A DNA stretch of 43,946 bases from an uncultured bacterium. GTDB lineage: Bacteria > Verrucomicrobiota > Kiritimatiellia > RFP12 > UBA1067. Shown here piece after piece: positions 15,394 to 24,436 of this stretch. The first letter of the stretch is position 1. Each line of letters starts with the position of its first letter. The notes beneath the pieces are model-generated. The model was not told where the DNA came from. It ran no database searches and saw only the letters and a list, made by a program, of their open reading frames with translations. Made by a program: the position numbers and the translations under genes. The stretch spans positions 1 to 43,946 of the forward strand of contig CACYNF010000010.1 of NCBI GenBank assembly GCA_902775595.1, in the 5' to 3' direction.

Positions 15394-15672
15394 ATGATAC
15401 GGAGTTTCAGAGACAAGGACACAGAGAAGTTCGCAGGCGGGGAGTCTGTAAGGAGATTCCGCTCGTTTGAGCGCGTTGCCTATCGGAAGATTAAGTATCT
15501 TATGGCGGCGATTTCGCTTGAGGACCTGCGCGTGCCGCCGGGGAACAGATTGGAAGCACTTTCCGGCGACAGGGTCGGCCAGCATTCCATACGAATCAAC
15601 GACCAATGGAGAATATGCTTCGTATGGAGCGACGGTGCGGCGGAGAATGTGGAAATAGTGGACTATCATTGA
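15394..15672 (+). CDS. higB: HigB-family mRNA interferase toxin
   Basis: The 92-residue protein has the full-length RelE-superfamily HigB signature: MIRSFRDKDTEKF, AAISLEDLRVPPGNRLEAL, the SIRINDQWRICFVW core and the closing VEIVDYH. HigB cleaves mRNA at the ribosome when the antitoxin is lost. As in higBA loci generally, the toxin comes first. The antitoxin gene starts 10 nt after the stop with GAGGAGG. The cassette is bracketed by two copies of a hairpin repeat and lies directly before addA. Confidence 0.93.
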   Translation: MIRSFRDKDTEKFAGGESVRRFRSFERVAYRKIKYLMAAISLEDLRVPPGNRLEALSGDRVGQHSIRINDQWRICFVWSDGAAENVEIVDYH

Positions 15673-15682
15673 GGAGGACAAC

Positions 15683-15988
15683 ATGAAAATGAAGCCTGTG
15701 CATCCTGGTGAGATATTGGTCGAGGAGTTCCTCGTGCCGATGGGAATCTCGCAGTATCGCCTTGCAAAGGAGATACACGTGCCGCTTCGTCGCGTGAACG
15801 AGATCGCACTCGGGCGGCGCGGCATTTCTGCCGACACGGCCTTGCGTTTTGCCAGGTTCTTCGGGACTTCGCCCGAGGTCTGGCAGAATCTCCAGAGCCA
15901 GTACGAGATGGACGTTGCAAGAAACAGCATCTGGAAGGAGATAAAGTCGACAATCAAGCCCGCGCTTGGTCGGGTTGCCTGTCTCTGA
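15683..15988 (+). CDS. higA: HigA-family antitoxin (XRE helix-turn-helix)
   Basis: The 101-residue protein opens MKMKPVHPGEILVEEF, typical of HigA addiction-module antidotes, followed by an HTH (ISQYRLAKEIHVPLRRVNEIALGRRGIS, about 23-50) and the SADTALRFARFFGTSPEVW segment of the family. It would neutralise HigB and repress the operon at the 15345-15377 dyad. Lengths of both partners are normal, so the module looks intact. Confidence 0.93.
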   Translation: MKMKPVHPGEILVEEFLVPMGISQYRLAKEIHVPLRRVNEIALGRRGISADTALRFARFFGTSPEVWQNLQSQYEMDVARNSIWKEIKSTIKPALGRVACL

Positions 15989-15991
15989 AGC

Positions 15992-16021
15992 AAAATGTCA
16001 CACTAGCGGGAGTTAATAGTG
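15992..16021 (+). repeat. Hairpin repeat, copy 2, containing the addA ribosome-binding site
   Basis: CACACTAGCGGGAGTT matches copy 1. CACTA (16001-16005) and TAGTG (16017-16021) pair, leaving GCGGGAG in the loop. The loop carries GGGAG, the Shine-Dalgarno for addA ATG at 16023, so the hairpin would control access to it. Confidence 0.6.
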
Positions 16022-16022
16022 C

Positions 16023-18962
16023 ATGAAGGCGAACGTCTTTATCGCGGCGTCGGCCGGAACTGGCAAGACGCAGGCGCTTGCCGAGCGGCTGATTGCGCTC
16101 GTAAAGGGCGGGCTTGAACCGCACGAAATCGTCGCGCTTACCTTCTCGCGCGCGGCGGCGGGCGAGATCTTCGAGCGGTTCGTCTCGCTGCTCGCAGAAC
16201 GCGCGAAGGACGACCCTTCCTGCGCGGCGCTTCTCCGCAAGGTCATTGCGACGCAGCACCTCTCGCAGATAGGGACCCTCGACAGCTTCCTCATGCGTAT
16301 CGTGAGGAGCTTCCCCCTCGAACTCGGACTTGACGGCGGCGTCGAGATAATGGACGACTACCGCGCCGGGCAGGAACTCGCCCGCATGTCGTTCTCGATC
16401 CTGCGCCGCACCGACGCGTTCGCCCGCCGCGCGTTCACCGACGCGTTTTCGCTCGCCATGAACGGCGAGGACGTCAGGAGCTTCATCGGCTCCTACCGCG
16501 ACTTCGTCAAGAAGTGGCAGTCGCTCGTTCGCGCAAACCAGTCGGAACGCGCATGGGGCGACGCGTCGTCGATATGGGGCGAGTCGCCCGCCTGGGCCGC
16601 GACTGACGAGAAGGAGCTTTCTCGGCTCGCCGACGGCCTCGTCGGAATATGCGACTCGAGTTCGTGGCCGGAGTTCGTCGAATGGGTGCGGAACTTCCGC
16701 GGCAGTTTCGACGGACTCAAGGGATTTGCCAAGAAGTTCTTTGAGATGGACGACTTCCTCTCGGGCGCGACAATCGACGTGTCGTTCAACCGAAAGGCGT
16801 ATTCCTTCGGCGGTGCCGAGGCGCGAGCCGTGCGTGCTGCCATCATTGGTGTCTGCGGCTTCGTCGTGCGCCGTCGGCTTGAGTTTGCCCGCGGCGTCTA
16901 CCGTCTCATATCGGAATACGAGAAGGACTACGACGCAAAGGTGCGCGGGAAGGGGCTTCTCGTCTTCGACGACGTGCCGCGCCTCGTCGCGTCTCTCCCG
17001 GACGATGTTCGTCTCGCGCTCGAATACCGCCTCGACGCGAAGATCCGCGCGTGGGCGCTCGACGAATTCCAGGACACGAGCCGCGAGCAGTGGGCCGCGC
17101 TCTCGCCGCTTGTCGAAGAGGCGAAGGAATCGGACGGCGAGAAGTCGGTCTTTATCGTCGGCGACAGGAAGCAGGCGATCTACGGCTGGCGCAACGGCGA
17201 TGTCGGGATATTCAATCGCGAGGCGGCGGATAATAACGCCTACGAAACGCGCAAGCTAAACGAGACCTACCGCTCGTCGCCCGCCGTCGTGGAGGCGGTG
17301 AACCGCGTCTTCGTGCGCGGGCGGCTGCGCAGCGAGTTCCCCGGCTGGGATGCGGACGAGCATGTCTCGGCCAAGCCCGATATGCCAGGGTTCGTTCAGG
17401 CGGTCGTCGCGGCAAGTCCAAAGTTCGACGACTACCTGGAGCCGGTGTTCAACGCGCTTGCCGCCGTCGATCCAGTGAAGCGGTCGATCGCCGCCGCAGT
17501 TCTCGTCAGGAGCAACGCGACAGGCGAGAAGATCGCCGCGTACCTGAAACTCAAGGGGATGGCCGGCGTCGTGTGGGAAGGCGAAAGCGCGATTCTCGAC
17601 ACACCCGCCCTGCAGGGCTTCGTCGATCTCGTGAAGCTCGCCGATCACCCGGGCTACCAGCAGGCATACAACCATTTCTCCTCTACTCCCCTCGCGTCGG
17701 CGCTCTATCCCGACGGCGTTCCGCCCGCCGCCGAGGTGTCGCAGTTCGCCGCGCAGTCGTTTACGGCGAAGGGGCTCGTGCGCACCTTCCGCGACCTGCG
17801 CGCGCGTCTTCCAGAAAATCCCGCGGAGGCGTGGAGCGACTTTACTGAAGCGCGCTTCACCGACATGCTGCGGGCCGCGGCCGAGTTCGAGCTTGGGCTT
17901 GAGCCGGGTACGCGGCTTTCGGACTTCGCGGACTTTCTCGCGGCGAAGAAGAAGCGCAATCTTGCCGAGCCGGGCAAGATCAAGATAATGACGATCCACC
18001 GCTCGAAGGGCCTCGGCTTCGACTATGTAGTCCTTCCGCTCTACGAGCCCGACGCGCTGAACGCCTCGTCGGACGGCGCGCTTGTCGCGGACGGCTGGGT
18101 TCTGCCCGACCCCGGAACGAAGGTGTCGACGATCGTGCCGGGGCTTTCCGCCGCCCGCGCGGCGCGGCAGGAGCGCGTCGAGGAGGAGGCGCTTTGCACC
18201 TACTACGTTGCGATGACGCGGGCGAAGAACGCGATGACGGTCGTCTGCCGACCGCCCGCGAAAAGCGGTTCGTCGACATACATTTCCGATTTCGTGCGCG
18301 AGGCGCTGCCAGATTCGGTTGGCGATCCCAAGTGGTACGAGAAGTTCATCGCAGGCCCCGCAAGGAGCCCTGCCGCGGCGGATGCGACGCGTGAGTTCGC
18401 GCGCGGGAAGCGCGAGAGCGTTCGCCGCCGTCTTCCGTCGCTCGCGTTCCGCTCTGGGATGTCGGCGGGCGAGCTTTTCACCGACGGTTCCGCGCGTCAG
18501 GCGGCGCGGCAGAGGGGAACGGATGTCCACGCGCAGTTAGAGGCGATAGAGTGGATCGACCCTTCGGCGCCGAAGGACGACCTTGAGCGGCAGATTCTCG
18601 CGAACGGCTGGACGGACGCGTTCGTGAAGGGCGGCGACGCCGCGGCGCTTTGGCGCGAGCGGAGCTATGAACGGCTCGTCGGCGCCGAGTGGGAGTCTGG
18701 CCAGTTCGACCGCGTGGTGTTCCGCGGCGAAGGTGCCGCGCGACGCGCGACCGTATACGACTTCAAGACGAACGCGATTCGTCGCGGCGAGACGAAGGAC
18801 GAGTTCGCCGCGAGGATGCGCGAGGCCTACGCCGGCCAGATGGCGGCCTATCGCGCCGCGGTCGCGTCGCTCGCTGGCCTTCCGCCCGAGCGCGTTTCGA
18901 CCATCCTTCTCCTCGTTTCCACCGGCGCGGCCGTGGAATGCGGAACGCGGGATCGAAGATAA
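16023..18962 (+). CDS. addA: AddA-like UvrD/RecB-family helicase-nuclease
   Basis: The 979-residue protein has all superfamily-1 helicase signatures: Walker A ASAGTGKT (9-16), Walker B DEFQDTS (about 346), GDRKQAIYGWR (about 380-390), TIHRSKGLGFDYV (about 657) and YVAMTRAKN (about 727). A C-terminal PD-(D/E)XK nuclease shows VYDFKT (about 911-916) followed by YAGQMAAY. It is shorter than Bacillus AddA (about 1230). With AddB it would unwind and resect DNA ends. Translation begins at ATG 16023, with the Shine-Dalgarno in the loop of a repeat hairpin. The higBA cassette separates it from anything upstream. Confidence 0.88.
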   Translation: MKANVFIAASAGTGKTQALAERLIALVKGGLEPHEIVALTFSRAAAGEIFERFVSLLAERAKDDPSCAALLRKVIATQHLSQIGTLDSFLMRIVRSFPLELGLDGGVEIMDDYRAGQELARMSFSILRRTDAFARRAFTDAFSLAMNGEDVRSFIGSYRDFVKKWQSLVRANQSERAWGDASSIWGESPAWAATDEKELSRLADGLVGICDSSSWPEFVEWVRNFRGSFDGLKGFAKKFFEMDDFLSGATIDVSFNRKAYSFGGAEARAVRAAIIGVCGFVVRRRLEFARGVYRLISEYEKDYDAKVRGKGLLVFDDVPRLVASLPDDVRLALEYRLDAKIRAWALDEFQDTSREQWAALSPLVEEAKESDGEKSVFIVGDRKQAIYGWRNGDVGIFNREAADNNAYETRKLNETYRSSPAVVEAVNRVFVRGRLRSEFPGWDADEHVSAKPDMPGFVQAVVAASPKFDDYLEPVFNALAAVDPVKRSIAAAVLVRSNATGEKIAAYLKLKGMAGVVWEGESAILDTPALQGFVDLVKLADHPGYQQAYNHFSSTPLASALYPDGVPPAAEVSQFAAQSFTAKGLVRTFRDLRARLPENPAEAWSDFTEARFTDMLRAAAEFELGLEPGTRLSDFADFLAAKKKRNLAEPGKIKIMTIHRSKGLGFDYVVLPLYEPDALNASSDGALVADGWVLPDPGTKVSTIVPGLSAARAARQERVEEEALCTYYVAMTRAKNAMTVVCRPPAKSGSSTYISDFVREALPDSVGDPKWYEKFIAGPARSPAAADATREFARGKRESVRRRLPSLAFRSGMSAGELFTDGSARQAARQRGTDVHAQLEAIEWIDPSAPKDDLERQILANGWTDAFVKGGDAAALWRERSYERLVGAEWESGQFDRVVFRGEGAARRATVYDFKTNAIRRGETKDEFAARMREAYAGQMAAYRAAVASLAGLPPERVSTILLLVSTGAAVECGTRDRR

Positions 18963-18982
18963 AATCCCCGCCCCGATTTCAC

Positions 18983-19012
18983 TTGCATTCCAAGGGCGGA
19001 TTGTAGTATACT
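18983..19012 (+). promoter_or_regulatory. Promoter of the TPR-ExbBD operon, probably leaderless
   Basis: TTGCAT (18983-18988), an 18 bp spacer and TATACT (19007-19012), 6 nt before ATG 19019. A start 7 nt after the -10 falls on the A of this ATG. No Shine-Dalgarno is present. Confidence 0.6.
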
Positions 19013-19018
19013 TGTCTC

Positions 19019-22000
19019 ATGATGTACAGGAAGGTACCAGTCTTTTGCGGGTGCGCGGCCCTGATGTTGGCCGCGTCCGCGCCGATTTCGGCCGTCGCTG
19101 ACGACAAGCCGGCCGCCGCAGCCGAAGCTCCCGTCGAGGAGACAGACCCCGCGCTCGAGTTCGAGATCCGCTACGTCGAGGCGCTCATCGAATACGGCTA
19201 CCCCGACTTCGCCGAGCCCGTCATCGAGGCGACGAAGAAGAAATGGCCCGAGGCCGAGACGAAGTTCTTCGCGATAGAGATCCGCGGCATGCTCTCCTTA
19301 GGCAAGTTCGAGGAGGCCGAGAAGAAGATCGCGGCTCTCCCCGACCGCACCGGCCCGAAATACTGGGCGGCGCGCCTCGAGGTCGCCAACAACCTCTTCT
19401 TCCGCGGCAAGAAGGCCGAGTGCTCGAAGATATACGACGAGTTCTTCAAGGCGTTCCCCAAGCCCACGAAGGAGATCCGCGAGTTCTACATGCAGGCGTG
19501 CTACGCCTGGGGCCAGATTCTCGTCGGCGACAAGCGCTTCGACGAGGCGGTGAAGGTCTACGCCGGGCTTCTTTCCCAAATCAACAAGAGGAAGAGCGAA
19601 GACGACGCGAACACGTGGTGCAACGTCGCGTGCGAGACGGCCGAGATGTACCTGAAGCTCGCGACCGACACTCCGAACGTAAAGAACCGCGGCCAGTATA
19701 TCGAACCCGCGAAGAAGATCGTCGACCAGCTCCTCTGGGAGCAGGACCGTCCCGTCTACTTCGGCCGCGCCATCGCGATGAAGGCCAACATCGAGCTCCT
19801 GAAGGGCGATGTCGCGAAGGCCCAGGAGACGATCAACGAGTACATGCCGCAGCTCGAGCAGCTCCACCAGTCGATCGTCGAGTTCGACCCCGAGGGCAAG
19901 GAGGGCCTGAGGAAGTTCTCGCCGATGCCGCTCTGCCGCTTCATGCTCGCGAAGATGCTGTGGGACGAGGCGCAGGCAGAGTACAAGAAGCCGAAGCGCG
20001 ACGACGAGCGCGTCAAGTCGCTGCTCTTCGGCGACAGGACGCCTGCCGGCAAGCGCAACGGCCTCGGCGCGTACAACCATGCGCTCAACGTCTTCATCCA
20101 GTATCCCGAGTCCACATGGGCCGCCGACGCCGGCGAGATGTCGGAGAAGATCGGCGAATTCGCGCGCAAGAACTACAACGCCAACATCCAGACGAGGATC
20201 AAGCCCGAACAGCTGGCCGAGGTCCGCAAGATGCAGTTCCGCGCACCGGCCGAGAAGATGGCCGAGGACAAGGTCGAGGAGGCGATCAAGGAGTATCTCG
20301 AGGTTCTCGCCCGCTATCCCGAGGTCAAGGAGTCGATCTACGCGGTCGAAGAGGTGATTCGCGGTCTTCTCGGCCTCATCCAGGCCAACAAGGAAGATCC
20401 CAAGGCCGCCGACTGGCGCATCGACGCCGACGCGATCGAGGGCTATCTCGCCGAGCGCTTCGCGGGGCTCAAGGACCGCGAGCTGATGACGATGGCCGGC
20501 GAGTCCGTCCTGCGTCTCGCTGCGTTCGAGAAGCAGCTCGGCCAGCTCGCCCGCGCCGACCGGCTCTACGGCGAGTTCCTGAAGAACTACCGCCGCCATG
20601 TCAGCGCCCCGAACACGGCTTCGCAGCTTCTCGGCGAGGCGATGCGCGCCGAACGCTGGGGTGACGCGATAAAGTTCTGCGAGATAATCCAGAAATACTA
20701 CACCAACTCCATCTACTACGCCGCCTCCTACTCCCAGGAGTCCTACTGCCATTCGAAGCTTGGCGAACAGGCCGAGGCGATAGCCATGATGAAGAAGTAC
20801 GTCGAGGTCGAGAAGGACGGCATCGCCCGCGAGCAGGCCAGGATGGCGCTCGCCCAGATGTACCAGAAGGAGGGTTTCGACATGGTCTCCGGCGCTGAGA
20901 CGAACGAGACGCCCGAGGCCGTCGCCGCCGCGCTCAAGGCCGGCTCCGCCCAGATCGTCCGCGGCATCCAGCAGTTCCGCGAGTTCGCGAAGGTCGCCGA
21001 CAAGGCGCTTGCCGACCCGTCGCTCACGAAGGCCGACAAGGCGAAGTACAATCTCCTCAGGGAGCAGGCCCTCTTCCTCGTCGGCGACTGCTGGCGCCGC
21101 ATGACGAAGCCCGAGGCCAAGCTCAACATGTTCCGCGAGAACGCCGCGAAGAGCTACGAAGACTATCTCTCCGCCTATCCCGAGGGCCGCTACTCCACCA
21201 ACGCCTATGTCCGCCTCGGCACGATCTACACCGCGCTCGGCGATACCGAAAAGTCGCGCAATGCGCTCGACCGCCTCTCAAAGGCGTTCCCCGACTCGCT
21301 TGAGGCCAAGAACGCCAAGCCCCAGCTCGCGAAGTCGCTCATCGAGATGGGCATGAAGAAGGAAGGCACCGAGATCTACGCCGAGATGCTCCGCACGGAC
21401 GGCGCCTACACCGCGTGGCAGTTCGTGAACGCCGGCGAGGCGCTTATCGATGCGAAGAGCTGGGGGCTTGCGAACGAGGCGTTCGAGAAGGCCATCCAGA
21501 AGGCAGGCACCAACCAGCTCCTGACCGTTGCCAGGGCGCGTCTCGGAGAGGCGAAGTCGCTTTACAAGCAGAAGGCCTACGCCCAGGCGCGCGACGCGCT
21601 CGACCAGTTCCTCGACGACGAGAAGATGTCGAAGATGTCGATCGCCGTCGACGCCCATCAGCTCATGATCGAGGTCGCCTCCGAGCAGGGCCGCACCGAA
21701 AAGGACTCGGAGCTCCGTTCCAAGCACTTCGGCAAGGCGATCGGCTCCGTCAAGAAGCTGCGCAACTACTGGAAGAACAAGCCCCAGTGGGAGCAGGATA
21801 TGGTCGACCTGATGTCGGCCGACGTCAAGCTCCGCCAGATGGCGGCGGAAGAGGCGATGGACCTCAAGGAGGAGGCCGAGAAGTCCGGCCGCACGGCGGC
21901 TTCGACGCTCCTTGGCTTCCTGCAGTCGCACTGCGTCGACGAGAACCACCCGGCCGACAAGATGACCCCGGGCGAGCTCGCCAATCTTGAGCGCTGCTAC

Positions 22001-22267
22001 GCGACGCTGGTTCCGCTCTGCGCCAAGCTCGGCAGCGACTTCGCCGACAATGTGCTGAAGTTCGGCCAGGAGTATCTCGACCTCTTCCCGAACGGCAAGG
22101 CGCGCACCGATGTGCAGAACGCGATGAACCTCGCGAAGACCGCTGGCGGCAAGGTGGCCGCGCCGACGGCCAGCGACCAGCCCGACGAGGCGGGCGACTC
22201 GCCCGCTCCTGCGGCCGAAGCCGCCGAGCCCGCCGCCGAAGCCGCCGACACCGATTCTGAAAACTGA
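19019..22267 (+). CDS. Exported tetratricopeptide-repeat protein, 1082 residues
   Basis: Signal peptide about 1-27 (ends PISAVA before DDK), no lipobox. The rest is a long helical solenoid with TPR-like units: paired helices with the A/Y/L pattern recur, for example YWAARLEVANNLFFRGKKAE, EAVKVYAGLL, RLGTIYTALGDTEKSRNALD and KSLYKQKAYAQARDALDQF. The C-terminus is a low-complexity Ala/Glu/Pro tail. It would be a periplasmic scaffold. It is the first gene of the block that continues through exbB, exbD, exbD, the toroid protein and lolCD, all in the same direction with short spacers. No enzymatic motif is seen; YbgF/CpoB-like scaffolding is an analogy. Confidence 0.8.
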   Translation: MMYRKVPVFCGCAALMLAASAPISAVADDKPAAAAEAPVEETDPALEFEIRYVEALIEYGYPDFAEPVIEATKKKWPEAETKFFAIEIRGMLSLGKFEEAEKKIAALPDRTGPKYWAARLEVANNLFFRGKKAECSKIYDEFFKAFPKPTKEIREFYMQACYAWGQILVGDKRFDEAVKVYAGLLSQINKRKSEDDANTWCNVACETAEMYLKLATDTPNVKNRGQYIEPAKKIVDQLLWEQDRPVYFGRAIAMKANIELLKGDVAKAQETINEYMPQLEQLHQSIVEFDPEGKEGLRKFSPMPLCRFMLAKMLWDEAQAEYKKPKRDDERVKSLLFGDRTPAGKRNGLGAYNHALNVFIQYPESTWAADAGEMSEKIGEFARKNYNANIQTRIKPEQLAEVRKMQFRAPAEKMAEDKVEEAIKEYLEVLARYPEVKESIYAVEEVIRGLLGLIQANKEDPKAADWRIDADAIEGYLAERFAGLKDRELMTMAGESVLRLAAFEKQLGQLARADRLYGEFLKNYRRHVSAPNTASQLLGEAMRAERWGDAIKFCEIIQKYYTNSIYYAASYSQESYCHSKLGEQAEAIAMMKKYVEVEKDGIAREQARMALAQMYQKEGFDMVSGAETNETPEAVAAALKAGSAQIVRGIQQFREFAKVADKALADPSLTKADKAKYNLLREQALFLVGDCWRRMTKPEAKLNMFRENAAKSYEDYLSAYPEGRYSTNAYVRLGTIYTALGDTEKSRNALDRLSKAFPDSLEAKNAKPQLAKSLIEMGMKKEGTEIYAEMLRTDGAYTAWQFVNAGEALIDAKSWGLANEAFEKAIQKAGTNQLLTVARARLGEAKSLYKQKAYAQARDALDQFLDDEKMSKMSIAVDAHQLMIEVASEQGRTEKDSELRSKHFGKAIGSVKKLRNYWKNKPQWEQDMVDLMSADVKLRQMAAEEAMDLKEEAEKSGRTAASTLLGFLQSHCVDENHPADKMTPGELANLERCYATLVPLCAKLGSDFADNVLKFGQEYLDLFPNGKARTDVQNAMNLAKTAGGKVAAPTASDQPDEAGDSPAPAAEAAEPAAEAADTDSEN

Positions 22268-22283
22268 TCTTAAGGAGAACCAA

Positions 22284-23054
22284 ATGAAGAGACTGATGAT
22301 CCTGTTAGCCGTCACCGCAGCGACTTCGCCGCTGTGGGCGATTCAAGGCACGATCCGCACGGCGACCGACTCCAAGAAGGGCGACATAAAGTGGCAGCCC
22401 CGCTCGAAGTCCTACGCCGTCTCGTTCAAGAAGGGGAATACCATGGTAAGCGCCGAGTACCCCCTCGCGGACGTCGAGGAGCTCGACATCGAAAAGCCCG
22501 CCGGCTACGACAAGGCCGTCGAGAACGTCAGGCGCGGCAACGGCGCCGCGGCGATCGGCGTTCTCACAAAGGTCGTGCAGGACTACAAGATGCTCAAGTG
22601 GGACAAGCCGGCGGGCCGCTATCTCGTCGAGGCCTACATCTCCGCGAACAACGCGCAGAAGGCGCTTGAGGTGGCCGAGGGCGTCATCAAGGACGACAAG
22701 TCCGCGGAATGGAAGGGCGAGCTCGCCCCGGCCTACTGGCAGGCGCTTCTCAAGCTCGGCAAGACCCAGAAGCTCGAAGGGCTTGTCAAGAAGGCGGCGA
22801 TCAGCGGCGACAGGGCGGCGAGCGCAAACGCCCTCGTGATGCGCGGCGACATGATTCTCGCCTCCGAGGGGACCTCGCCGGAGGGCTGCCGCAAGGCGCT
22901 CACAGACGCATATCTCCGGGTCGCGCTCATGTACGCCGACGAGCCGTGCCGCGAGGCGCGTGTCGACGCGATGCAGCGCGCGGCCGACTGCTTCGACAAG
23001 CTCGGCCAGGCCGCCCGTGCGGAGCAGCTTCGCTCTCAGGCCCGCAAACTCTAA
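22284..23054 (+). CDS. Exported TPR-like protein, 256 residues
   Basis: Signal peptide MKRLMILLAVTAATSPLWA (1-19). An N-terminal beta-rich part (IQGTIRTATD, SKSYAVSFKKGN, VSAEYPLADVEELDIEKP) is followed from about residue 75 by helix pairs of TPR type (YDKAVENVRRGNGAAAIGVL, QKALEVAEGVIKDD, AYLRVALMYAD). It follows the 1082-residue TPR protein by 16 bp with AAGGAG, and precedes exbB across a 57 bp spacer made largely of an octamer repeat. I recognise no named family. Co-location suggests a periplasmic partner of the motor complex. Confidence 0.75.
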   Translation: MKRLMILLAVTAATSPLWAIQGTIRTATDSKKGDIKWQPRSKSYAVSFKKGNTMVSAEYPLADVEELDIEKPAGYDKAVENVRRGNGAAAIGVLTKVVQDYKMLKWDKPAGRYLVEAYISANNAQKALEVAEGVIKDDKSAEWKGELAPAYWQALLKLGKTQKLEGLVKKAAISGDRAASANALVMRGDMILASEGTSPEGCRKALTDAYLRVALMYADEPCREARVDAMQRAADCFDKLGQAARAEQLRSQARKL

Positions 23055-23098
23055 CCACACAACCACATAACCACCAAACCACCTTAACCAACCACCCA
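23052..23098 (+). repeat. Octanucleotide tandem repeat between TPR gene and exbB
   Basis: Degenerate NAACCACN units: TAACCACA, CAACCACA, TAACCACC, AAACCACC, then a broken unit and a last copy. It begins in the stop codon of the upstream gene and ends just before the AAGGA of exbB. Confidence 0.75.
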
Positions 23099-23111
23099 AG
23101 GAAACAAACAA

Positions 23112-23924
23112 ATGAGCAAGGCAAGAAAATCACTGATGGCTTTTATGGTTCTCGTCGGAACAACTGTCGCGCCGATGGCGGCGCTTCAGTCGATGGGGCA
23201 GGAACTGACCGATGAAAACGGAAATGCGGTCGAGCAGAGCACAGTCAAGTCGAGCGGCAAGAAGGGTGGCGGCTTCGTCGACATCGTCTTCGGTTCGGGC
23301 GTCGTCGGTATGCTGCTGTGGTTCGCCCTCTTTGGCGACGGCGCTCTCGCAATATACTTCTCGGTTGACTGCTTCATTCTCATCAAGCCCGAGAAGCTCA
23401 TGCCCGCGCGTCTCATCGACCAGGTGCAGAAGGCGATGAGCGAAGGCGACATCGTGGCGGCGATGGAGGCCTGCCAGAACACCCCGTCCGTCATGTCCAA
23501 CATCCTCACCGCGGCGTTCCAGCACGTCGAGGAGGGCTTCGATGTCATTCAGGAGGCGGTCAATGCGGCTTCCGACCTCGAGCAGGAGAAGCTTATGCAG
23601 CGCCTGACCTGGATTTCGGTGTGCTCCAACCTCGGCCCGTCGCTCGGCCTTCTCGGTACGGTGCAGGGAATGATTCTGACGTTCCAGGCCCTCGCGCAGG
23701 GCGGCGCAGGCGACGCGGCCGCGCTCGCGAGCTCGATCGGCCAGGCGCTTTGGACGACGGCCGGCGGCCTTATCGTGTCGATCCCGAGCATCACCGTCTT
23801 CTACTCTCTCCGTAACAACGCGAACCGCCTCATTCTCCGCATGACAGCCGTCACGATGGAGTTCCTGAACGGCCTCAGGAACGTTGAGGTCGCCCCTGAA
23901 GAGGGTGCGGCGGAGATGGCGTAA
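23112..23924 (+). CDS. exbB: ExbB/TolQ/MotA-family proton channel subunit
   Basis: The 270-residue inner-membrane protein starts with a cleavable signal or extra helix (about 1-25), then a glycine-rich segment and the first membrane helix (about 55-80, VVGMLLWFALFGDGALAIYF). The long cytoplasmic loop runs about 85-165. The last two helices carry the family signatures GPSLGLLGTVQGMILTF and SIGQALWTTAGGLIVSIPS. It forms the pentameric stator that, with ExbD, turns proton flow into motion. An N-terminal export sequence is an extra compared with E. coli ExbB but is common in Planctomycetes and Verrucomicrobia relatives. AAGGA precedes ATG at 10 nt. Confidence 0.9.
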   Translation: MSKARKSLMAFMVLVGTTVAPMAALQSMGQELTDENGNAVEQSTVKSSGKKGGGFVDIVFGSGVVGMLLWFALFGDGALAIYFSVDCFILIKPEKLMPARLIDQVQKAMSEGDIVAAMEACQNTPSVMSNILTAAFQHVEEGFDVIQEAVNAASDLEQEKLMQRLTWISVCSNLGPSLGLLGTVQGMILTFQALAQGGAGDAAALASSIGQALWTTAGGLIVSIPSITVFYSLRNNANRLILRMTAVTMEFLNGLRNVEVAPEEGAAEMA

Positions 23925-23949
23925 GGAAACTATCTGACACAGAAATACC

Positions 23950-24423
23950 ATGGGCAGAAAGCCACAGGAAAACCCACAGCTCGACATGACGCCGATGATC
24001 GACGTCGTGTTCGAACTCATCATCTTCTTCGTCGTCACGCTCGTCGAGGCGCAGAAGAAGGACGAGTCGATCGAGCTGGAGGACGGCAAGCACGGCATTG
24101 TGCTTGTGCCGGAGGAGCTGCCGCCGACGCACATGCAGATCGACATCGGCCTTCACCAGAAGGGGCCGAAGAAGGGCAAGCCGAGGATCTCCATGGGCGA
24201 CATCGAAATAACGCCGGCGGAAATCTCCAAACGCGTAAGGGATCGTCTCAAGAAGTACAAGGACTTCCCGGTCATGGTCCGCGCAGACTTCGCCGTTCCG
24301 CACAAGGCGGTCGCGCAGGTCATGAACGCATGCACCGAGGCCGGCGTCTGGAAGATCTCGTTCGTCGCAGTCCAGGAGGACAAGACGCATGCGCGCAAGC
24401 GGCTCGGAAAGCTGAAGAAGTAG
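23950..24423 (+). CDS. exbD: ExbD/TolR-family protein, copy 1
   Basis: The 157-residue protein has a short cytoplasmic N-terminus, one membrane helix (MIDVVFELIIFFVVTLV, about 16-32) with the proton-carrying aspartate D18, and a periplasmic domain. The periplasmic part contains a Lys/Gly-rich insertion (HQKGPKKGKPRIS) and ends Lys/Arg-rich. The first 30 residues match the next ExbD in 29 positions and the DNA is also nearly identical; beyond that the two diverge completely. No good Shine-Dalgarno lies directly upstream. Confidence 0.9.
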   Translation: MGRKPQENPQLDMTPMIDVVFELIIFFVVTLVEAQKKDESIELEDGKHGIVLVPEELPPTHMQIDIGLHQKGPKKGKPRISMGDIEITPAEISKRVRDRLKKYKDFPVMVRADFAVPHKAVAQVMNACTEAGVWKISFVAVQEDKTHARKRLGKLKK

Positions 24424-24436
24424 CGGAGGCATCGAA

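Noticed and set aside
19243-20752. Open frames of more than 470 codons on both strands
   Set aside because: Shadows of the TPR protein gene; Arg-rich, no domains and no start signals.
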